Positions 33,394-43,417 of a stretch of 64,000 bases of DNA are shown here, piece by piece. A model generated the notes under the pieces. That model saw only the letters and a program-made list of their open reading frames with translations, was not told the DNA's origin and searched no databases. The stretch's first letter is position 1, and each line of letters opens with the position of its first letter. Source of the stretch: Bacteroides coprosuis DSM 18011 (GTDB lineage: Bacteria; Bacteroidota; Bacteroidia; Bacteroidales; Bacteroidaceae). The DNA lies in NCBI GenBank assembly GCA_000212915.1, contig CM001167.1:731780-795779 (forward strand), given 5' to 3'. The translations under genes and the position numbers were made by a program.

Positions 33394-36300
33394 ATGGAAA
33401 AAAGATTGATGATGTTATTTACCTACTTAATGATTGGGGTAGGTTTAGTGACAGCCCAAAACAGAAATGCAGCAGGAGTGGTGCTCTCTGAAGAAGATGG
33501 GCTTCCTATTATTGGTGCTACAGTATTGGTGCAAGGAACCTCTGTAGGTACTATTACAGATATTGATGGAAATTTTAGTATTACTAATATTCCATCAGAA
33601 GCTAAAAACCTTGAATTTTCATATATCGGAATGAAATCTCAAGTATTGCCTATAAAACCTCAGATGAAGGTTAGTTTGATTTCTGATACAAAAGTCTTGG
33701 ATGAGGTAATGGTTGTGGCATTTGGTAAAGCTAAAAAATCAGCTTTTACAGGTTCTGCTGCTACTGTTAAAAGTGAAAAGATTACTTCGCGTCAAACTTC
33801 TAATGTAACGAATGCATTGTCGGGTCAGGTGGCTGGTGTACAAACTACTAGTTCTAATGGTCAGCCAGGTGAGTCTGCAAAAGTAAGAATTAGAGGTATC
33901 GGTTCTATTTCAGCAAGTAATACTCCATTATACGTTATTGACGGTGTTCCTTTTGAAGGTGAAATGTCTTCGCTAAACACTCAGGATATTGAAAGTATGA
34001 CAGTGTTGAAAGATGCTGCTTCAAATGCTTTATATGGAGCGCGTGGAGCTAATGGTGTAATATTGATTACTACTCGTAAAGGTAAATTAGGTAAGCCTGT
34101 TATTAATGTTGATGCTAAATGGGGTAGCAATAGAAGAGGAGTCCCTAATTATGACGTAATCAAAAATCCAGGTACATACTATGAAATGGCTTATTCTGCC
34201 ATTTATAATGATTTAATAAGAAATAATACTCCTGAAAATGCCCATGCTAAAGCAAATTCAACTCTATTGACATCTAAAGAAGGTGGTGTAGGTTATTTAG
34301 TTTATACTTTGCCTGATGGAGAGAAACTTATAGGAGAAGATGGTAAATTAAACTCTAATGCGACATTAGGCTATTCTGATGGTGATTATACTTATCGTCC
34401 AGATGATTGGTTTGATGAAATTTTTGATAAAGGAAACCTGAGACAAGAGTACAATATCAATATTAGTGGAGCAACAGATAAAATTAACTATTTCATGTCT
34501 GCTGGATACCTAGATGATAAAGGTATTATACCTAACTCTGGATTTGAACGTTTTTCTACTCGTTTGAAGGCAGATTATCAAATGTATGAGTGGTTGAAAG
34601 TGGGTGCAAATATGAGTTATGTATCTTCAAAGAGTACATACCCAAGAGACCAATCAGGATCTTCTTCTGGAAATATATTCTATGTTGGAAATTTGATAGC
34701 TCCAATTTATCCTTTATATGTAAGAGATGCTGAGGGACAGATAATGAAAGATAGAAGGGGATTTACTATTTATGATTATGGTGATAAAACTTCTACTAAT
34801 TTTACTCGTTCTTTTATGGGGATGTCTAACCCTGCTTCTGCAATTGAACTAGATAAACGTGTCTATCAGACTGACTTTTTTAGTGGAAAATGGTTTGCTA
34901 ATATTTCTTTGATGCCAAATCTTGTTTTCTCAACAAATATTGGTACTGATATTACAAATCAAAAAATGAATATGAGACTGAACCCATATTATGGTCAGTT
35001 TGCTGAGCAAGGAGGAGTTCTTTCAGCTCAATCATATCGTATTGCTACTCTAAATAGACAATTCTTACTCACTTATAATTTTGATATTGATTTACATAGC
35101 TTTGATTTTCTCGTAGGTTATGAGGCTTATAATATGAAGTCTGAAGGTCTGTATGGATCAAAAAGTAATGTATATAATCCTGATGTTATTGAGTTAGATA
35201 ATGCTATTAATGATCCTAATACTTCGGGAAGTATTGATAAATACAATACAGCTGGATACTTAGCTCGTGCACAGTATAATTATGATAATAAGTATTTTGC
35301 TTCAGTGTCTTTTAGAAGAGATGGTTCTTCTCGTTTTCATCCAGATAATCGTTGGGGTAACTTTTGGTCAATCGGTGGTGGTTGGTTAATGAATCAAGAG
35401 AATTTCCTATCAGATGTGAAGTGGATTAATATGCTTAAGTTTAAAATGAGCTATGGTGTACAAGGAAACGATGATTTGTTATTTGTAGATGGCCGTTCTA
35501 ATTATTATCCATATATGGATCAATTTAGATTAACGAACCTTAGTGGTAATCATGCTATTTCTTTTGACTATAAAGGGAATAAGGATATTACATGGGAAAC
35601 TTCACATAGTTTCAATACAGGGTTTGATTATGAGTTGTTGAATAACAGATTAACAGGTTCTATCGAGTATTTTTCTCGTAAAACTACTGATATGTTATAT
35701 TATAAACCTACACCATTATCTTATGGTTATGCTCAGGTTCCTATGAATATTGGTTCTATGATTAATAGAGGTTTGGAGCTTGACGTTAACGGAGTGCTTT
35801 ATGATTCAAGAAAAATAACATGGGATATGAATTTCAACCTTACTTTCTTTAAAAATAAAGTATTGAAGCTTGAAAAATCTTTAGGAGGTGAGCTTATTGA
35901 TGGTTCTCGTATTTACAGAGAAGGCGAATCTTTATATCAAATGTATCTTAGAGAATATGCTGGAGTAGATGAAGCAACAGGGAAAGCATTGTATTACAAA
36001 GATGTGAAAGATGAAAACGGAAAAATAATGAAAGAAACAACTGGTGATTGGAGCAATGCTACTCGTTATGCTACTGGTGATATTCTACCAAAAGTATATG
36101 GTGGTTTTGGTTCTTCTCTAAAGGTTTATGATTTTGATTTTTCGGTATCTTTTGCATACCAACTAGGAGGTAAAATTTATGACAATACTTATGCTGCATT
36201 AATGCATGGAGGTGCTGCTTCTAATGCAGGTACAAACTGGCATAAGGATGCTTTAAAGTCATGGACTCCAGAAAATACGAATACATCAGTTCCTCAAATT

Positions 36301-36576
36301 AATAGAGGTCATTTATACAGTAACAATTTATCTGATCGTTTTATAACTAGCTCAAATTACTTGAGTTTACAGAATATAACTTTAGGATATAATGTTCCTA
36401 AAACATTATTGAAAAAATTACAAGTTTCAGCTTTACGTTTATATGTAGTAGCAGATAACGTCGCTCTATTCTCTAAACGCAAAGGACTTGATCCTAGACA
36501 GGGTTATATGAGCTCTGGTAATGATGTATATTCTCCAATGAGAACTATATCTGGTGGTATTAATATTTCATTCTAA
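33394..36576 (+). CDS. SusC/RagA-family TonB-linked outer-membrane receptor (pair 2)
   Basis: Second SusC of the locus, 1060 aa. Signal peptide to VGLVTAQ; carboxypeptidase-like domain (AAGVVLSEEDGLPIIGATVLVQG); DEVMVVAFGKAKKSAFTGSA linker; plug with VRIRGIGSISASNTPLYVIDGVP; barrel ending in SGGINISF. The first 200 residues and the C-terminal block (RLYVVADNVALFSKRKGLDPRQ) are strikingly similar to the first SusC (RIYVTADNVALISRRKGMDPRQ), while the middle extracellular loops differ. That is the pattern of a tandem duplication with loops tuned to a different or related ligand. Own promoter; SusD follows 20 bases later. Confidence 0.95.
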   Translation: MEKRLMMLFTYLMIGVGLVTAQNRNAAGVVLSEEDGLPIIGATVLVQGTSVGTITDIDGNFSITNIPSEAKNLEFSYIGMKSQVLPIKPQMKVSLISDTKVLDEVMVVAFGKAKKSAFTGSAATVKSEKITSRQTSNVTNALSGQVAGVQTTSSNGQPGESAKVRIRGIGSISASNTPLYVIDGVPFEGEMSSLNTQDIESMTVLKDAASNALYGARGANGVILITTRKGKLGKPVINVDAKWGSNRRGVPNYDVIKNPGTYYEMAYSAIYNDLIRNNTPENAHAKANSTLLTSKEGGVGYLVYTLPDGEKLIGEDGKLNSNATLGYSDGDYTYRPDDWFDEIFDKGNLRQEYNINISGATDKINYFMSAGYLDDKGIIPNSGFERFSTRLKADYQMYEWLKVGANMSYVSSKSTYPRDQSGSSSGNIFYVGNLIAPIYPLYVRDAEGQIMKDRRGFTIYDYGDKTSTNFTRSFMGMSNPASAIELDKRVYQTDFFSGKWFANISLMPNLVFSTNIGTDITNQKMNMRLNPYYGQFAEQGGVLSAQSYRIATLNRQFLLTYNFDIDLHSFDFLVGYEAYNMKSEGLYGSKSNVYNPDVIELDNAINDPNTSGSIDKYNTAGYLARAQYNYDNKYFASVSFRRDGSSRFHPDNRWGNFWSIGGGWLMNQENFLSDVKWINMLKFKMSYGVQGNDDLLFVDGRSNYYPYMDQFRLTNLSGNHAISFDYKGNKDITWETSHSFNTGFDYELLNNRLTGSIEYFSRKTTDMLYYKPTPLSYGYAQVPMNIGSMINRGLELDVNGVLYDSRKITWDMNFNLTFFKNKVLKLEKSLGGELIDGSRIYREGESLYQMYLREYAGVDEATGKALYYKDVKDENGKIMKETTGDWSNATRYATGDILPKVYGGFGSSLKVYDFDFSVSFAYQLGGKIYDNTYAALMHGGAASNAGTNWHKDALKSWTPENTNTSVPQINRGHLYSNNLSDRFITSSNYLSLQNITLGYNVPKTLLKKLQVSALRLYVVADNVALFSKRKGLDPRQGYMSSGNDVYSPMRTISGGINISF

Positions 36577-36596
36577 TTTTTAAGTAGGTTATTATT

Positions 36597-38240
36597 ATGA
36601 AAAAATATATATATATATTATCTCTTTCATCTTTACTAGGATTGTCGGGCTGTAGCCTTGATGCATTTCCTGGAGGTGATATAATTACTGAAGACCAAAA
36701 AGAAGATTTATTGGCAAAGAATCCTGAGAAAATCGAAGCTGATATTAATGGTCTAGCTGCAAATATGATTAAACTCAACACCTTGGAGTTATCAAAAACT
36801 CAGCATTTTGATTTCGGTTATCCAGCTATTTGTATGATGTTTGATTCAAGTAGTGCTGATATGACAGCATTTACCAGTGGGTATAACCACTTTTCTAGCC
36901 CTCAATTATTTAGAGATAGATCGGTTACATCCTATAATTCTGAAGTAATCTGGAGAATGAGTTATAGTATTATTAAAGGAGCTAATGATGTCTTAACATC
37001 AATTGAGACTTTATATGAAGCAACAGATTCGAATGATAAAGGAGCTATTAAAACATTAAACTATTATAAGGCACAATCTTTATCTTATAGAGCTTTTAGT
37101 TATATGTTATTAGCTCAAACATTCCAATTTACTTACGTAGGTCACGAAGATGCACCATCAGTGCCTTTAATACTTGTACCAGGTGATGAAAGGAATACAG
37201 ATAAAAGAGCGTCAGTGTCGGATGTATATGCTGTTATTTTAGATGATCTAAATATTTCAATTGAACTACTTAAAGAAAACTCACTGCCTAGAGGCTTAGA
37301 CAAATCAAAGGTTTCTTTAGAAGTGGCTTATGGTTTAAGAGCACGTGCTAACTTGATTATGAATAAATGGGAAGATGCTGCTAAGGATGCAAAAGCTGCA
37401 CAAATAGGCTTTATTCCTTATTCTTTAAAAGAAGTATCTCAGCCAACTTTTAATTCTGCTGCATCAAAGTCTTGGATGTGGGCGAATATGATAACTAAAG
37501 ATACAAATGCTGGTGGATCTAATATTATTAATTGGCCGTCACATCTTTGTTCTATGGCCGGAGGAGCTTATACAACTATGGTTGGTGCTTATCGTAGTAT
37601 TAACCTACCATTGTGGAAGTCTATACCTGAATCCGATATTCGTAAGCAGTGGTGGTTAGATGAAGATACTCACTCTGTGCTAGTAGATGATATGCTTATT
37701 GATAGTGAGCCTATTGCTGAGGCTTATGGTTGGGAACCTCTTGTGAATGTGAAATTCCATGCTTTTGAAAATATACCAGGAAATTCTGTGAAAGCAAGTG
37801 ACTGGCCTATTATGCGTGTGGAAGAAATGATTTTTATTGAAGCTGAAGCTCTTGCAATGAGTGGAGATATTCAAGGTGCTAAGAGCCTATTAACAGATTT
37901 TATCAAAGCAAATCGTAATCCTGAATATACTTGTAAAGCTACTACAGCAGTAGAAATGCAAGATGAAATCTGGTATCAAAGGAGACTAGAATTATGGGGT
38001 GAAGGATTTTCTTTATTTGATACTCTTCGTTTAAAGAAACCAATTGAACGTATTGTTAAAAATGAAGAAGGTAAATTTGAAACTTCTTTTCCTTCATCAG
38101 CACAATATAACGTGAAAGCTGAAGATCAGATTCTAATTTACATGTTACCTGAAAAAGAAATTGAAGGTAATCCACTATTAGAGTCTTCTGATAACAATCC
38201 TTCGGGAATTGTTCCTCAGCCCGCTAAACTTGAAAAGTAA
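36597..38240 (+). CDS. SusD/RagB-family surface lipoprotein (pair 2)
   Basis: 547-aa partner of the second SusC. Lipobox GLSGC gives a lipidated Cys near residue 19, followed by LDAFPGGD. SusD landmarks: NYYKAQSLSYRAFSYMLLAQTFQF, YGLRARANLIMNKWEDAAKDAKAA, WPIMRVEEMIFIEAEALAMSGD and WYQRRLELWGEGFSLFDTLRLKKPIER. It is about 55 residues longer than the first SusD and clearly more divergent from it than the two SusC proteins are from each other, as expected of the ligand-contacting subunit. A terminator follows 28 bases after the stop. Confidence 0.94.
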   Translation: MKKYIYILSLSSLLGLSGCSLDAFPGGDIITEDQKEDLLAKNPEKIEADINGLAANMIKLNTLELSKTQHFDFGYPAICMMFDSSSADMTAFTSGYNHFSSPQLFRDRSVTSYNSEVIWRMSYSIIKGANDVLTSIETLYEATDSNDKGAIKTLNYYKAQSLSYRAFSYMLLAQTFQFTYVGHEDAPSVPLILVPGDERNTDKRASVSDVYAVILDDLNISIELLKENSLPRGLDKSKVSLEVAYGLRARANLIMNKWEDAAKDAKAAQIGFIPYSLKEVSQPTFNSAASKSWMWANMITKDTNAGGSNIINWPSHLCSMAGGAYTTMVGAYRSINLPLWKSIPESDIRKQWWLDEDTHSVLVDDMLIDSEPIAEAYGWEPLVNVKFHAFENIPGNSVKASDWPIMRVEEMIFIEAEALAMSGDIQGAKSLLTDFIKANRNPEYTCKATTAVEMQDEIWYQRRLELWGEGFSLFDTLRLKKPIERIVKNEEGKFETSFPSSAQYNVKAEDQILIYMLPEKEIEGNPLLESSDNNPSGIVPQPAKLEK

Positions 38241-38268
38241 AAACCTTACTTAATTAAGATAATTTGAA

Positions 38269-38302
38269 AAAGACCAGTCTAATTTATTTAGGCTGGTCTT
38301 TT
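38269..38302 (+). terminator. Terminator of the second SusC/SusD operon
   Basis: 14-bp stem (AAAGACCAGTCTAA, 38269-38282, with its complement at 38288-38301; one G-U pair), short loop and T-rich tail. Confidence 0.9.
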
Positions 38303-38375
38303 GTTTGCTAGATAGTAGGTGTATAATAATACAATTCAAATATTGTATATTCATTCTTGTTATCCGTGTAGTAAT

Positions 38376-38424
38376 CAAAGTACCATCATGACACCGACAT
38401 GATGATACTTTGACTAAGTCATCG
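38376..38424 (+). repeat. Intergenic hairpin repeat, copy C
   Basis: 15-bp stem with one mismatch, CAAAGTACCATCATG (38376-38390) and CATGATGATACTTTG (38398-38412), enclosing loop ACACCGA, followed by ACTAAGTCATCG. The loop and the GATGACTTAGTCAAA module (minus strand) are shared with copy B, but the stem sequence differs. The rest of 38303-38652 is AT-rich with no gene seen; a further short hairpin (TTGTTTT with AAAACAA) lies at about 38427-38450. Confidence 0.7.
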
Positions 38425-38685
38425 TGTTGTTTTGACTCTGTTAAAACAAGATTATATCCCTAATCAATTTAAGTATGCATATTTATAAATTTTACTAATC
38501 GGGTAATAGAATTAGTAATTTGACGTATACTATATAACTTATAGTTAGTCTAGTTTTACTTTAAGATTCAAAATGTGTCAAAGTAGAGTGATATACATAT
38601 ATATAAGTCTATTTTATTGACTTTTCTATAACTACTCTTGTCTGAATTTTGTTATATTTGTTAGTAAGAACTATAAAAGATAAGA

Positions 38686-39948
38686 ATGAAAGATTTTGTA
38701 ATATCAGAAGTCCAGGTTGAAACAGCTGTTTTAGTGGGCTTAGTTACCCCATTCCAAGATGAAAGAAAAACTGATGAGTATTTAGAGGAACTGGAGTTTC
38801 TTGCTGATACTGCTGGTGCTGAAGTTGTTGGGAAATTTACTCAAAAATTAGATAAAGAAAATCCTACCACTTATGTAGGTAAAGGTAAACTAGAAGAAAT
38901 ACGAGATTATGTGAAAGATCATGAGGTCGGTATGGTTATCTTTGATGACGAATTATCTGCTAAGCAAATCCGTAATATTGAAAAGGAATTACAAGTTAAA
39001 ATTCTAGATAGAACCTCTCTAATTCTAGATATTTTTGCTATGCGTGCTCAAACAGCTAGTGCAAAAACTCAAGTGGAATTGGCTCAATATCAATATATGT
39101 TGCCTCGACTAACTCGTCTTTGGACTCACTTAGAAAGACAGGCGGGTGGTTCTGGTAGCGGAAAAGGAGGGTCGGTAGGACTTCGTGGTCCTGGTGAAAC
39201 TCAGTTAGAAATGGATAAGCGTATTATTGGTGATCGTATATCCTTTCTTAAAAAACAATTAGAAAAGATTGATAGACAAAAGGCTACTCAACGCAAAAAT
39301 AGAGGAAGGTTAATTCGTGTGGCTTTAGTAGGTTATACCAACGTAGGTAAATCTACTATTATGAATATGTTAGCCAAGAGTGAGGTTTTTGCTGAAGATA
39401 AGTTATTTGCAACTTTGGATACTACTGTTCGTAAGGTTGTTGTTGGTAATCTCCCATTCCTTTTGTCGGATACAGTCGGTTTTATTAGAAAGCTCCCAAC
39501 AGACTTAGTAGATTCCTTTAAATCTACTCTAGATGAGGTGCGAGAAGCCGATTTGTTGATTCATGTGGTTGATATATCACATCCTAGTTTTGAAGATCAG
39601 ATAAAAGTAGTAAACCAAACATTGGCAGATATTGATAGTTCTGATAAACCCACTTTTTTAGTATTTAATAAAATTGATGCTTATTCTTATATTAAGAAAG
39701 ATGAAGATGACTTAACTCCGATAACTCGAGCAAACTGGTCCTTGGAAGAACTTATGAACACCTGGATGGCAAAAAATGCTGATTGTATTTTCATCTCAGC
39801 TAAGGAACGGACTAATATTGAAGAGTTACGACGAAAGATATACGATAGAGTAAGAGAGCTTCACGTGCAAAGATTCCCTTATAATGATTTTCTATATCCA
39901 GTTTATGATGAAGAAGATTGGTCTGGTGAGGAAGTAGAACAAGAATAA
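38686..39948 (+). CDS. hflX: Ribosome-associated GTPase HflX
   Basis: GTPase that binds the 50S subunit and splits stalled ribosomes under stress. The N-terminal HflX domain (1-190) includes TYVGKGKLEEIRDYV and RTSLILDIFAMRAQTASAKTQVELAQYQYMLPRL, plus the Gly-rich GGSGSGKGGSVGLRGPGETQLE linker. The G domain has G1 VGYTNVGKST (about 210), G3 DTVGF and G4 NKID. At 420 aa it is normal for HflX. A TATATTTG -7 box at 38653-38660 would give a leader of about 20 bases. Monocistronic. Confidence 0.95.
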   Translation: MKDFVISEVQVETAVLVGLVTPFQDERKTDEYLEELEFLADTAGAEVVGKFTQKLDKENPTTYVGKGKLEEIRDYVKDHEVGMVIFDDELSAKQIRNIEKELQVKILDRTSLILDIFAMRAQTASAKTQVELAQYQYMLPRLTRLWTHLERQAGGSGSGKGGSVGLRGPGETQLEMDKRIIGDRISFLKKQLEKIDRQKATQRKNRGRLIRVALVGYTNVGKSTIMNMLAKSEVFAEDKLFATLDTTVRKVVVGNLPFLLSDTVGFIRKLPTDLVDSFKSTLDEVREADLLIHVVDISHPSFEDQIKVVNQTLADIDSSDKPTFLVFNKIDAYSYIKKDEDDLTPITRANWSLEELMNTWMAKNADCIFISAKERTNIEELRRKIYDRVRELHVQRFPYNDFLYPVYDEEDWSGEEVEQE

Positions 39949-39990
39949 GCTTAAAGTATCTCTTTTAATTAAAGAATTATTTCTCCAATA

Positions 39991-40023
39991 TGTCGTTTTT
40001 CGACACTAAATAAGTTAACTTTG
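39991..40023 (+). promoter_or_regulatory. Promoter and candidate operator of the fumarase gene
   Basis: TAACTTTG (40016-40023) matches the TAnnTTTG -7 element. Where a -33 TTTG would lie there is instead a perfect dyad TGTCGTTTTTCGACA (39991-40005), which looks like an operator for a dimeric regulator or an activator site replacing the -33 contact. Confidence 0.5.
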
Positions 40024-40065
40024 TGCATCGCATAGATTTAAAATAACATATAAAAAACAATATTT

Positions 40066-41715
40066 ATGGCAACACCTCCATTTAAGTATCAAGATCCATT
40101 TCCAATGGGTAAAGATACTACCGAGTATTATTTACTTACAAAAGATTATGTTTCTGTAGGTGAATTTGAAGGAAATGAAATTTTAAAAGTACAACCAGAA
40201 GCATTAACTGTTTTAGCGAATCATGCATTTCGTGATGTAGCATTTTTACTTCGTCCTGCTCATAACGAACAAGTAGCTAAAATTCTTAATGATCCTGAGG
40301 CTAGTGAAAATGACAAGTATGTTGCTCTAACATTCTTGCGTAATGCCGATGTATCAGCTAAAGGTAAATTACCTGTTTGTCAAGATACTGGTACAGCTAT
40401 TATTTTAGGTAAAAAAGGACAAAATGTATGGACTGATGGTGGAGATGCTGAAGCTCTTTCTAAAGGTGTTTACAAAACTTACACAGAAGAAAACTTACGC
40501 TACTCTCAGAATGTGCCATTGGATATGTACAGAGAAAAAAATACAGGATGTAACTTACCTGCTCAGATAGACTTAATGGCTGTTGAAGGTGGTGAGTATA
40601 AATTCCTTTGTATAGCAAAAGGTGGTGGTTCAGCAAATAAAACATTCTTATACCAAGAAACAAAAGCTTTACTTACTCCAGAAAAACTAGTTCCTTTCTT
40701 GGTTGAAAAAATGAAGACTCTGGGTACTGCTGCTTGTCCTCCATACCATATTGCTTTTGTAATAGGTGGTACATCAGCAGAAGTAAACCTTAAAACAGTG
40801 AAGCTTGCTTCTGCTAAGTATTATGATAATCTTCCTACCGAAGGAAACGAAGGTGGTCAGGCATTCCGTGACATTGAGCTAGAAAAACAAGTTCTTGAAG
40901 AAGCTCACAATATTGGTTTAGGTGCTCAGTTTGGTGGTAAATACATGGCTCACGATGTGCGTATTGTACGTTTACCTCGTCATGGTGCATCTTGTCCTGT
41001 AGGTATGGGTGTTTCTTGCTCTGCAGATAGAAATATCAAAGCAAAGATTAACAAGGAAGGTATTTGGATTGAAAAACTGGATGATAATCCAGCTCGTTTA
41101 ATTCCTGCAGAAATGCGTGAAGCAAATGAAGGAGAATCAGTGAAGATTGATTTGAACCAACCTATGCCTGAAATATTGAAAGAACTTTCTAAACATCCCG
41201 TATCAACTCGCTTATCACTTAGTGGTACTATCATTGTAGGTCGTGATATTGCACATGCTAAATTGAAAGAACGTTTAGATAGAGGTGAAGGTTTGCCTCA
41301 ATATATTAAGGATCATCCTATTTACTATGCTGGTCCAGCTAAGACTCCAGAAGGAATGCCATGTGGCTCATTAGGACCAACTACTGCAGGTCGTATGGAC
41401 CCTTATGTTGATCTATTCCAAAGTAATGGTGGTAGCTTAGTTATGTTGGCAAAAGGTAATCGTAGTCAAGCTGTAACAGATGCTTGCCATAAATATGGTG
41501 GTTTCTATTTGGGTAGTATTGGTGGTCCAGCAGCTATTCTTGCTCAAAATAATATTAAGAGCATTGAATGTGTAGAATACCCTGAACTTGGAATGGAAGC
41601 TATTTATAAAATTGAGGTGGAAGATTTCCCTGCATTCATCCTTGTTGATGATAAAGGTAATGATTTCTTTAAACAGCTTAAACCTCGTTGTACTGGTAAA
41701 TGTGATTTGAAATAA
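40066..41715 (+). CDS. Class I fumarate hydratase (iron-sulfur, oxygen-sensitive)
   Basis: Interconverts fumarate and malate, in anaerobic Bacteroidales probably in the reductive branch leading to succinate. The 549-aa protein spans both the alpha part (residues 60-340, with [31 protein letters not shown] and [12 protein letters not shown]) and the beta part ([52 protein letters not shown]-type loop). Cluster cysteines lie in CQDTG, TGCNLP and HGASCPVG. Length is that of one-chain class I fumarases such as FumA/FumB. Single gene with its own promoter, dyad and terminator. Confidence 0.95.
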   Translation: MATPPFKYQDPFPMGKDTTEYYLLTKDYVSVGEFEGNEILKVQPEALTVLANHAFRDVAFLLRPAHNEQVAKILNDPEASENDKYVALTFLRNADVSAKGKLPVCQDTGTAIILGKKGQNVWTDGGDAEALSKGVYKTYTEENLRYSQNVPLDMYREKNTGCNLPAQIDLMAVEGGEYKFLCIAKGGGSANKTFLYQETKALLTPEKLVPFLVEKMKTLGTAACPPYHIAFVIGGTSAEVNLKTVKLASAKYYDNLPTEGNEGGQAFRDIELEKQVLEEAHNIGLGAQFGGKYMAHDVRIVRLPRHGASCPVGMGVSCSADRNIKAKINKEGIWIEKLDDNPARLIPAEMREANEGESVKIDLNQPMPEILKELSKHPVSTRLSLSGTIIVGRDIAHAKLKERLDRGEGLPQYIKDHPIYYAGPAKTPEGMPCGSLGPTTAGRMDPYVDLFQSNGGSLVMLAKGNRSQAVTDACHKYGGFYLGSIGGPAAILAQNNIKSIECVEYPELGMEAIYKIEVEDFPAFILVDDKGNDFFKQLKPRCTGKCDLK

Positions 41716-41737
41716 TATAGATTATTATCATATATAA

Positions 41738-41767
41738 AAAGAAGCTTGTCAATTGACAAGCTTCTTT
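41738..41767 (+). terminator. Terminator of the fumarase gene
   Basis: Perfect 30-base palindrome built around GAAGCTTGTCAATTGACAAG, with a T-run at the end of the right arm. Confidence 0.9.
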
Positions 41768-41799
41768 CATTTCTCTATTTACGATTCATAAGTAGATAT

Positions 41800-41836
41800 A
41801 AAAAGCGGTCAGGAGTAATACCTCAGACCGCTTTTT
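41800..41836 (-). terminator. Terminator of the pyrH-frr-rsgA operon
   Basis: On the minus strand AAAAAGCGGTC pairs with GACCGCTTTTT (11 bp, plus an inner AGG:CCT), ending in T and AT-rich sequence 35 bases beyond the rsgA stop. Confidence 0.88.
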
Positions 41837-41870
41837 CTGTATGTTTTAGAATAAAAATCGTATTCAATAC

Positions 41871-42803
41871 TTAAAAAGGTGCACGATATTTCTCTTCAAA
41901 ATCATCATCCATCATACTTAGGTAAGAATGATATCTAGATTCACTGATATAATGCTCTTTTACTGCTTCTAGTACTGCACATCCAGGTTCATGAATATGA
42001 ATGCAGTTGTTGAATCTGCAATTCTTAGAAATCTTAAATATTTCAGGGAAGAAATGAGCTATCTCTTCTTTTTCCATATCAAAAGTTCCAAATCCTTTAA
42101 TACCAGGAGTATCAATAATATATCCACTTTGAGGTATTTCAAACATTTCAGAGTAGGTAGTAGTATGCATACCTGTATTATGGTAGGTGGATATTTCGCT
42201 AACACGTAAATCTAAATCGGGTAGCATCTCATTAATAAGGGTTGTTTTACCAACACCAGAATGCCCTGAGAATAGAGTTACCTTTCCTCTTAGTTTTTCT
42301 TTCAAATCCTCAATGCCCTCACGGGTTACGACAGATGTTTTAATACAAGTGTAACCAATGGTAGTATATAGATGAATTAATCCATCAATATATCTAAGTT
42401 CATCTTCATCGTACAAATCAATTTTGTTGAAAAGTAGAGTAGTAGGAACTCTATATGCTTCTGTTGAGGCTAAAAAACGATCTATAAAAACCGTTGATGT
42501 CTCTGGGTGATTTACCGTAACAAACAGCATGCATTGGTCTACATTAGCAGCTAGAATGTGCGACTGTTTGGAGAGATTAGAAGATTTGCGAATGATATAA
42601 TTCTTCCTATCTTCTATTTTTGTGATAAGAGCAGTTCCCTCTTGATTGGTTTCAATAAATACATAATCACCTACCGCAATAGGATTAGTACTATGAAAGC
42701 CTTTCAGTCGAAAGTTTCCTCTTATCTTGCAATGGATAATTTGTCCATCGTCAGTCTTAACGTGATACCAACTACCCGTGTTTTTTATAACAAGTCCGCG
42801 CAC
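41871..42803 (-). CDS. rsgA: Small ribosomal subunit biogenesis GTPase RsgA
   Basis: Late 30S assembly factor. The sequence shows the circularly permuted G domain of the YjeQ/RsgA family: an OB fold first (about 1-70, [20 protein letters not shown]), then G4 LLFNKIDL, then G1 [13 protein letters not shown] and G3 [11 protein letters not shown]. It closes with a zinc-binding tail ([16 protein letters not shown]). Length 310 aa is typical. Third gene of a pyrH-frr-rsgA operon, 16 bases after frr, ended by its own hairpin. Confidence 0.95.
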   Translation of the reverse strand: MRGLVIKNTGSWYHVKTDDGQIIHCKIRGNFRLKGFHSTNPIAVGDYVFIETNQEGTALITKIEDRKNYIIRKSSNLSKQSHILAANVDQCMLFVTVNHPETSTVFIDRFLASTEAYRVPTTLLFNKIDLYDEDELRYIDGLIHLYTTIGYTCIKTSVVTREGIEDLKEKLRGKVTLFSGHSGVGKTTLINEMLPDLDLRVSEISTYHNTGMHTTTYSEMFEIPQSGYIIDTPGIKGFGTFDMEKEEIAHFFPEIFKISKNCRFNNCIHIHEPGCAVLEAVKEHYISESRYHSYLSMMDDDFEEKYRAPF

Positions 42804-42819
42804 TTTCGTTTCGTATTAA

Positions 42820-43380
42820 TTATACAGTCATAATTTCTTGATCTTTTTCATTTAGGAGCTCTTCAATCTTCTTGATGAACTTGTCATGAAGTTTTTGAAG
42901 TTTTTCCTCACCACTCTTTTGAGCATCTTCTGGTAAACCTTCTTTAACAGCTTTTTTAAGATAGTCGATACCATCACGACGTGCATTACGCACACTTATT
43001 TTTGCTGTTTCACCTTCACCTCTGCATTGCTTAGTTAATTGAATACGTCTTTCTTCAGTAAGAGGAGGAATACCAATACGAATTACTTCTCCGTTATTTT
43101 CGGGCATAATACCTAGATCAGAATCAATGATTGCTTTTTCGATCACTGAGAACATGCTTTTGTCCCAAGGTTTAATCAAAATAGAGCGAGCATCTGGAGT
43201 TGTAACTGCTGCCACATTGTTGATAGGCATTAGGCTACCATAAGAATCAACTCGGATTCCGTCTAGTAATTTAGGATTTGCTTTTCCTGCACGAATATGA
43301 GATAGAGACTCTTCTAAGTAGTCAATAGCTAATTCCATATTCTCTGTTGCTTCGTTGATACAAGTATTAACGTCCATCAT
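42820..43380 (-). CDS. frr: Ribosome recycling factor
   Basis: With EF-G separates the post-termination ribosome. The 186-aa protein (family norm about 185) shows [23 protein letters not shown], the [11 protein letters not shown] hinge and the three-helix bundle end ([36 protein letters not shown]). It lies 37 bases after pyrH, an arrangement conserved in many bacteria. Confidence 0.97.
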   Translation of the reverse strand: MMDVNTCINEATENMELAIDYLEESLSHIRAGKANPKLLDGIRVDSYGSLMPINNVAAVTTPDARSILIKPWDKSMFSVIEKAIIDSDLGIMPENNGEVIRIGIPPLTEERRIQLTKQCRGEGETAKISVRNARRDGIDYLKKAVKEGLPEDAQKSGEEKLQKLHDKFIKKIEELLNEKDQEIMTV

Positions 43381-43417
43381 ATATAAATTTTAGTTTTGGT
43401 TAATTTAGAGGTATTAT

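Noticed and set aside
33273-33491. 72-codon plus-strand frame overlapping the start of the second SusC gene
   Set aside because: It runs over the predicted promoter and into SusC in another frame; no similarity to anything and SusC has a proper signal peptide start at 33394.
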